From positions 12,218,410 to 12,282,409 of the forward strand of contig NC_135556.1 in NCBI RefSeq assembly GCF_964340395.1: a DNA stretch of 64,000 nt. The letters run 5' to 3'. A program made the position numbers and the translations under genes. Position 1 is the first letter of the stretch. Every line of letters starts with the position of its first letter. Positions 58,671 through 64,000 of this stretch are shown piece after piece. Source of the stretch: Glandiceps talaboti. Lineage: Eukaryota > Hemichordata > Enteropneusta > Spengelidae. The notes beneath the pieces are model-generated. The model worked only from the letters and a program-made list of their open reading frames with translations, searched no databases and was not told the origin of the DNA.

Positions 58671-61600
58671 ACCATTGAAAAAAAACCCACATAATAGAAC
58701 ACACTAAGCTAGGTTACAAAATGTATATTGTGCTTGAAACCCGTGTAAACGCTTTAATCCGATTCTTTAAAATGTTATCGATGGCCAGAAAGGGAAAATA
58801 GAACTGTCGGAGTCTGTAACTGCGACGGAAATACCGTATGGATACAAGTATCACCATGACAACTGTAACGAGAAACATATAGTGTAATGATATATGTGTG
58901 AGTAATAGTTCCTTATTAGGCAGGTGTTCCCTGGCGATTAGACGGAGCTGACCTTTTAGGTCGGTCGCATATCAATACGACGGAAAAAAGCTTAGTTTTA
59001 AAGACCGTGGAAGTTCACCAATATTGACATTGAATTCCAAATGAATGAACATGTGTACGTAAAGTGGCATTACTATACATCAAGACTGCATGTCGGAAAT
59101 TGTACCACTTTTATACAAAAAAAGATGATATTTAACAATTTTCCGGAGCTGTTCCAATGAATCGAAGTCTAAGTGCAATTGTAGAAGATCATGATCAGCT
59201 GTTTCGGTTTACATGCACATGTATCGACGTCATGCTGTAAATTATGCATATATGATATAATTGTATGGGTCAAATTTTGTACACCATGGCCAGCAGTCCT
59301 TCAAAATTACCAAAATGACCAATGACTATAATGAAAACAGACGACTGCGTACAGGTATTACACGTACTATTGAAGGACCTACCAACTATAGACGATATTG
59401 GAATGTAAATTCCACAAGTGACCCTGTATAACACCCCTCCTCCCCTACCTACAAATACGTGCAATATATGCATCATAAACTATGTACTAGTAATATTTAT
59501 ACGTGTCATACTTAAATAGTGCATGGACACCAGTTTATCATCAAAAAATGTACGCTATTTTCACCAACTGGAGAGATCACAACGAATGGAGATGTGAATA
59601 AACTTCCACATTGTAAGACTGTTACGAAAGTAAGATACCCCCTGTAAAGACGAGTAATCCTTCCTCAAACGAAAAAAAAAATTAGGGGCAGTTGTTGTCA
59701 CAGAACCCCTGATATGCACCTCTTTTATGTTTAGCTTCAGGTGGCAAATTTCTGTTTTTCTATCTTTCAATATTATCAGGTTCAAACTTGAACATTGGAA
59801 AGTTACCAACTTAATTGTCTGCGTGACGTCAACATACACAAGTAGCCTGAGTTGTATGACAACAATGGCAAAGTAATTAACGGATTTGGGGTAATTGGTT
59901 CATCCCCACAAAAAAGTCGAAAAACTAACAACTTGAGAACAATTATCACGACTTACATTGAGTGATGAAAACAGAATCGATACCTTCCTCCTGAGAGCCA
60001 ATGATTCTAACATTTGTAAAGTAATCCACCCGATATTCATTTCACTACCAAATGCTCTTGTTTACACCTGCTCAGTACAATTCAACCGGATGATTTACAC
60101 GTTTATACTATCATGTATTCGACGTCTGTTACGGGATATATTTTTTTGTTTAGTTTTATTTTATTCTATTTAAAAAAAAAATATTACTGGCACAATCTCT
60201 AGATAGTTGCTATGGTACTGAATTTAATACTCCATTATTGCTCCAAGCGTAATTCAAAATGTCAGTTATTGGATAGCGGAATAGTACATAGTCCTTGAAG
60301 TCTTCAGGTAGGCTAACCATAAGACCATATACGAAAACTGATTATTGCGTGCTTGGTAAAGTGCATGTCAGTTGCCCTGTCTTAGTTAAGTTAAGTTTCT
60401 TCACACGTAATATACAGGATTTGACTTGTACAAACACTTACAAGTTATGCCACCTGTTCGATATGTGAATGTTCCCCCATATACAATGTTAGTAAACCGT
60501 TAAAGTAATAAGGCACCGTTGTTGTGCCATGGTCTACATGCACATTCGGCCTAAAAAAGTTAGTTCCGGTTACCCGACCCCACTTTTATTTACGTATTCG
60601 AGCAAAACTATTTAAAAAATCATCGCGAAAATCGTGAAGTCTCGCAAGAAATAGTGGCTGTGAAAACTTACACTGTTCTTCCAATCTGAACATGTGATGA
60701 GAAGAACCCAATAACACATAAAGAGACCACATGGAAAGCAACGAAAAACATAACTCCATGAACTAGCTAGACACTCGCATAAAATTAAAAATAAAATTAA
60801 AGATCTACCTACTCCACCTGCACCTATTCTAAAATTGAGGGAAATCGGAACCACACATTTTTTTTGTTAGGCCTTATTTTATATACGACTACAACACGTG
60901 GACTAAAAGATATAAAAGTCTGCTACTGTGTTTAAACCATAAATAACAATTACTATAAACTTTCATAGCTAAATTAACAGAATCTACGATTTCAGTACCG
61001 TTCAAAGGCTGATGGCCAAAACCTATTACCGGTACTTACATAGGCTGTAAAAGTGCTAGCGATCTCTCTCATTTCGGTCAACAACCACACAACAATATCT
61101 TTCCTTCAAATCCATCAATCAATCGAACGAATGGCCGTCTTGACAAGTAACGGGCACACAATATGTTGCAGGTCATATGCTTTATTATGATCATGTTGCA
61201 TTTACGACTATCTACATACACTACATAATAATAATAACAACAAAAACCTTCACACTTCACAGCTAGTGAAAACGCGGTCCTTTCTGGAGGTATGATGGTG
61301 TTGATATGCAAATAAGATGAACTCATGACATTGATATGCAAATGAGAGCGAAAAAATTATGCATTCCTTCAATGGAGCACCTGAGATATTACGCTCCGTT
61401 GTACATGTATCTAAACGTGGGATGCATACTAAAAATACTCATAACAAAGGTGGGAAGGAGCAAATTAGTCTCCCTGGTATATATGGCACACAATGAACCA
61501 AAGATGGCAGAAAACCGCGAACTAAATATGAATACTGAGACTGTATCATGTGTTTGTGGATGGCTGTCAGTCTGCAATATGTATGATACGTTGTTTATTA

Positions 61601-63001
61601 AATATAATACCATCCATGCACGAAACGATGCATAATTATAAGGCCTAATGTTATCCTATATTATAGATTTAGTAATTTGCAGAGTGTGAGCCAACCAATA
61701 TAACAATTCAATCATCAGATCCCACACACTATCTCCATATCGTCAGTATGTAAATTACTTGATTTACATATCTTCTGTATTTTGCCTGCTTGAATTTATG
61801 TATTATATCCTTGGATAGAATGGTGGTTATGGAAATCTTACTGAAAAGTGTGGATAGAGCAACCAATTTGAAAAAGAAACTTACACAGGTTTCCACAGAG
61901 TTTACAATGTTATATTTGCAATGGATCTCTACCACACTATCTACTGGTGCCATGGTATATATGCCACCTAACACAATACATACTCTGTCATCAAAGTTCT
62001 ATGCAGTGCTGTTCATTACTACTTCTACCAGAACTTTTGTAAAATGAAGATTTAGGTTCAAATAGTAATTCTTAACAGTTAATTCAAATTGATGTCATCA
62101 TTATGCTAATCAAAGTACTCTGATTGGTCCAGTACAAGGTGAATATATGAATCAACAGATGATAACGTGGTTCACCTGCTGAAAGTGGAAAACGGCACCA
62201 ATTCCAAAAAAAACAAACAGTCTATCCTGCAAATGATATCAATTTCACTGAATAATTTAACAAATTATGGATATTGGTTAATAAGCATATCAAATCCCCT
62301 GATTTACGATAATCAAAAAGATTTGATGTAAAGATATCTAATTTCAATTCTCGGTACCTGAAATAGAATTTTACCGCCAGGGTACACCGTAAAAATAACT
62401 TTCAAATTCTTGTCGACACTATGGCTTCTGTTGCACATGTTTCACATGCGTTACTATGCATGGGCGAATAACTTGACCGTAATGTTCTATTAATTTTGAC
62501 CCTTTAGCATGAGGTAAAATGCTACTGCAGGTACTTTGAGTTGATATATAATTCAAGTTTATTCAAATCAAAATCTTGATTTTAAATGCGTGACATAATG
62601 TCCGGGGATTTGAAATACAAATTTATGATTTGATTCGTTGACATTATACCAATCATGAAATCGAAACATTTCATATGAATAAATGATATATTATCTCACG
62701 ACTGGTGTACGATATCATGTTTTGAATGATTCAATGTTTTGAATGATTGCAAATCATCAAGGCAGTGGAAAGTAAGATTTGAAATCACATTTTGTTAATT
62801 CTATTGACTATGTTATGTTTGCAAGCTGACATCAGTTTGACTACTGAAAGTAGGTTATATTTTGTGACTGAAATCAAATCATTTGATTTGCAAGAATTGC
62901 ACTTTAATTCCCCTTTTTGCTACAATACTGAAAGAATTGTCAAGCAATAAATACATGTACACAGTTTGCTCCTTGAATATATAGAAATGTACTTTCACAC
63001 A
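58671..63001. other. Intergenic DNA, no gene identified
   Basis: AT-rich sequence right of the transposon. Open frames up to about 100 codons occur (for example 61336-61635 forward and 60854-60612 reverse, the latter hydrophobic) without recognisable similarity or splice context. Confidence 0.45.
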
Positions 63002-63220
63002 TAGACTATCGAAAGTCGCTCGCGCCTTTTTTTCCCTACGTTTTATCTAAACTTAAGTCGTCGCCGGTCTCCGATCCAGCGCAACACTACTATAATCACA
63101 TACCGATACCTTCAGCCCTCGATATCAGTAGTAGTATTGCGCCAGATCGGAGCGCCGCAACGACTTAAGTTTAGATAAAACGTAGGGGGAAAAAAGGCGC
63201 GAGCGACTGTCGACAGTCTA
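63002..63220. mobile_element. Foldback MITE, 219 bp, 9-bp target duplication (Mutator-like)
   Basis: Arms of about 95 bp begin TAGACT(A/G)TCGA(A/C)AGTCGC and share ACGTTTTATCTAAACTTAAG. TTTCACACA flanks it on both sides (62993-63001, 63221-63229). Long inverted arms with a 9-bp duplication point to a Mutator-type origin. It is non-coding. Confidence 0.85.
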
Positions 63221-63409
63221 TTTCACACATGCAGGTATGAATTAAAGCCTCTTAATGCTTATAAGTAAATGAAAGAATTCAGATTAAGTTTTATGCATAA
63301 TGGACTACCTTTATAAAATGAAGTAATCAATTATGTGTACCTCCACTTCATAAATATGTAAAAATAGCATGCAAACTTCACTCCTTCATTGGAAAAACTA
63401 ATGTGTTAA

Positions 63410-63740
63410 GACCCAGTGGCAAAATGGGCTTGACATGATTATGAAAAAAATGTTATTAAAAATGAGCGTACATTATCATGCAAATTGGGAGTATACCTCA
63501 TGCTTTGATGTACTAATTTTCTGATAGCATATATTATGCTAATTGAGCCTAGCACATGACTTGATGTAGCAAATTCATATTTTGCAAATCAGGATATATC
63601 ACATGACTTGACATACATTAGCATACATTATGTAAATAGGGGTGTATCAGACAACAGGATGTACCAAATTTTGTAATCAGCATATACTATGCAAAATGGG
63701 GTATATTACATTACTTGATATGGCAAATTTTGAAGAAGTA
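63410..63740. repeat. Diverged tandem repeat, about 65-75 bp, four to five units
   Basis: Recurring phrases GCATATA.TATGC.AA, T.GGGGTATAT and ACATGACTTGATGTA.CAAATT. The end of the window shows nothing further. Confidence 0.6.
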
Positions 63741-64000
63741 AAATTCAGCCTCCTCGTTATCTTCTTTAAGCCTCTTCTGACATATTTGCTGCTTAAATGC
63801 TATAAAGTTTATATGAACAAACTCTCTTAATTAATTTCGTTATTCTAAGGCAATGTATGGGTTTGTAAACAAAAGAATGGTAAAATTATAAAGAGAGATT
63901 TTCAATCAATAAATGAATTCTTGAAGAATCTCCATGGAAACAGTTGCTCTTATAGCGATATGAAATGTTTGTGATCAAGCAGAGATCATTTCAGTGTTGA

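Overview
The window is animal nuclear DNA. It is AT-rich, with long introns, canonical GT..AG exons, many (CA)n, (GAT)n and other microsatellites, and abundant small foldback DNA transposons. The dominant gene is a PDE2A orthologue. Together with the transposon types, this suggests a marine invertebrate (deuterostome or lophotrochozoan). I cannot name the species from sequence alone.

Positions 161-45616, minus strand: the 5' part of a PDE2A-type cGMP-stimulated cyclic-nucleotide phosphodiesterase gene. Fifteen coding exons were found by splice sites, reading phase and family resemblance. They join without a phase break into 429 residues: a hydrophobic/basic N-terminus, an N-terminal GAF-like segment, GAF-A, the linker helix and the start of GAF-B. 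The rest of GAF-B and the catalytic domain lie beyond position 1. The first intron is 19.7 kb. One exon has an in-frame 3' extension (to 2840) that would add 203 Ser/Glu/Asp-rich residues inside the GAF-A/GAF-B linker helix. A possible alternative first exon begins at 25834.

Introns: these are packed with repeats. They include two copies of a 451-bp MITE, one of them against a splice acceptor; a 701-bp Harbinger-type element with TTA duplication and a related unoccupied site elsewhere in the window; several palindromic foldbacks; a minisatellite of about 60 bp; and a partial duplication of exon 3.

Positions 45830-56707: a complete, apparently recent DNA transposon of 10.88 kb with 111-bp terminal inverted repeats that look identical. 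It carries two convergent, intron-containing genes. One (+) is a THAP-HTH-DDE transposase of 625 aa. The other (-) is a 706-aa SAP-SWIM-YqaJ nuclease-PHD protein. The combination matches what I remember of ISL2EU elements, relatives of PIF/Harbinger. Both frames are open and both splice cleanly, so the element may be active. It lies 214 bp upstream of the PDE2A start codon, in the presumed promoter.

Positions 56708-64000: mostly unassigned intergenic DNA. It contains a long GGT/GAT repeat leading into a short acidic open frame of unknown identity, a 219-bp foldback with a 9-bp target duplication (Mutator-like), and a diverged tandem repeat near the end.
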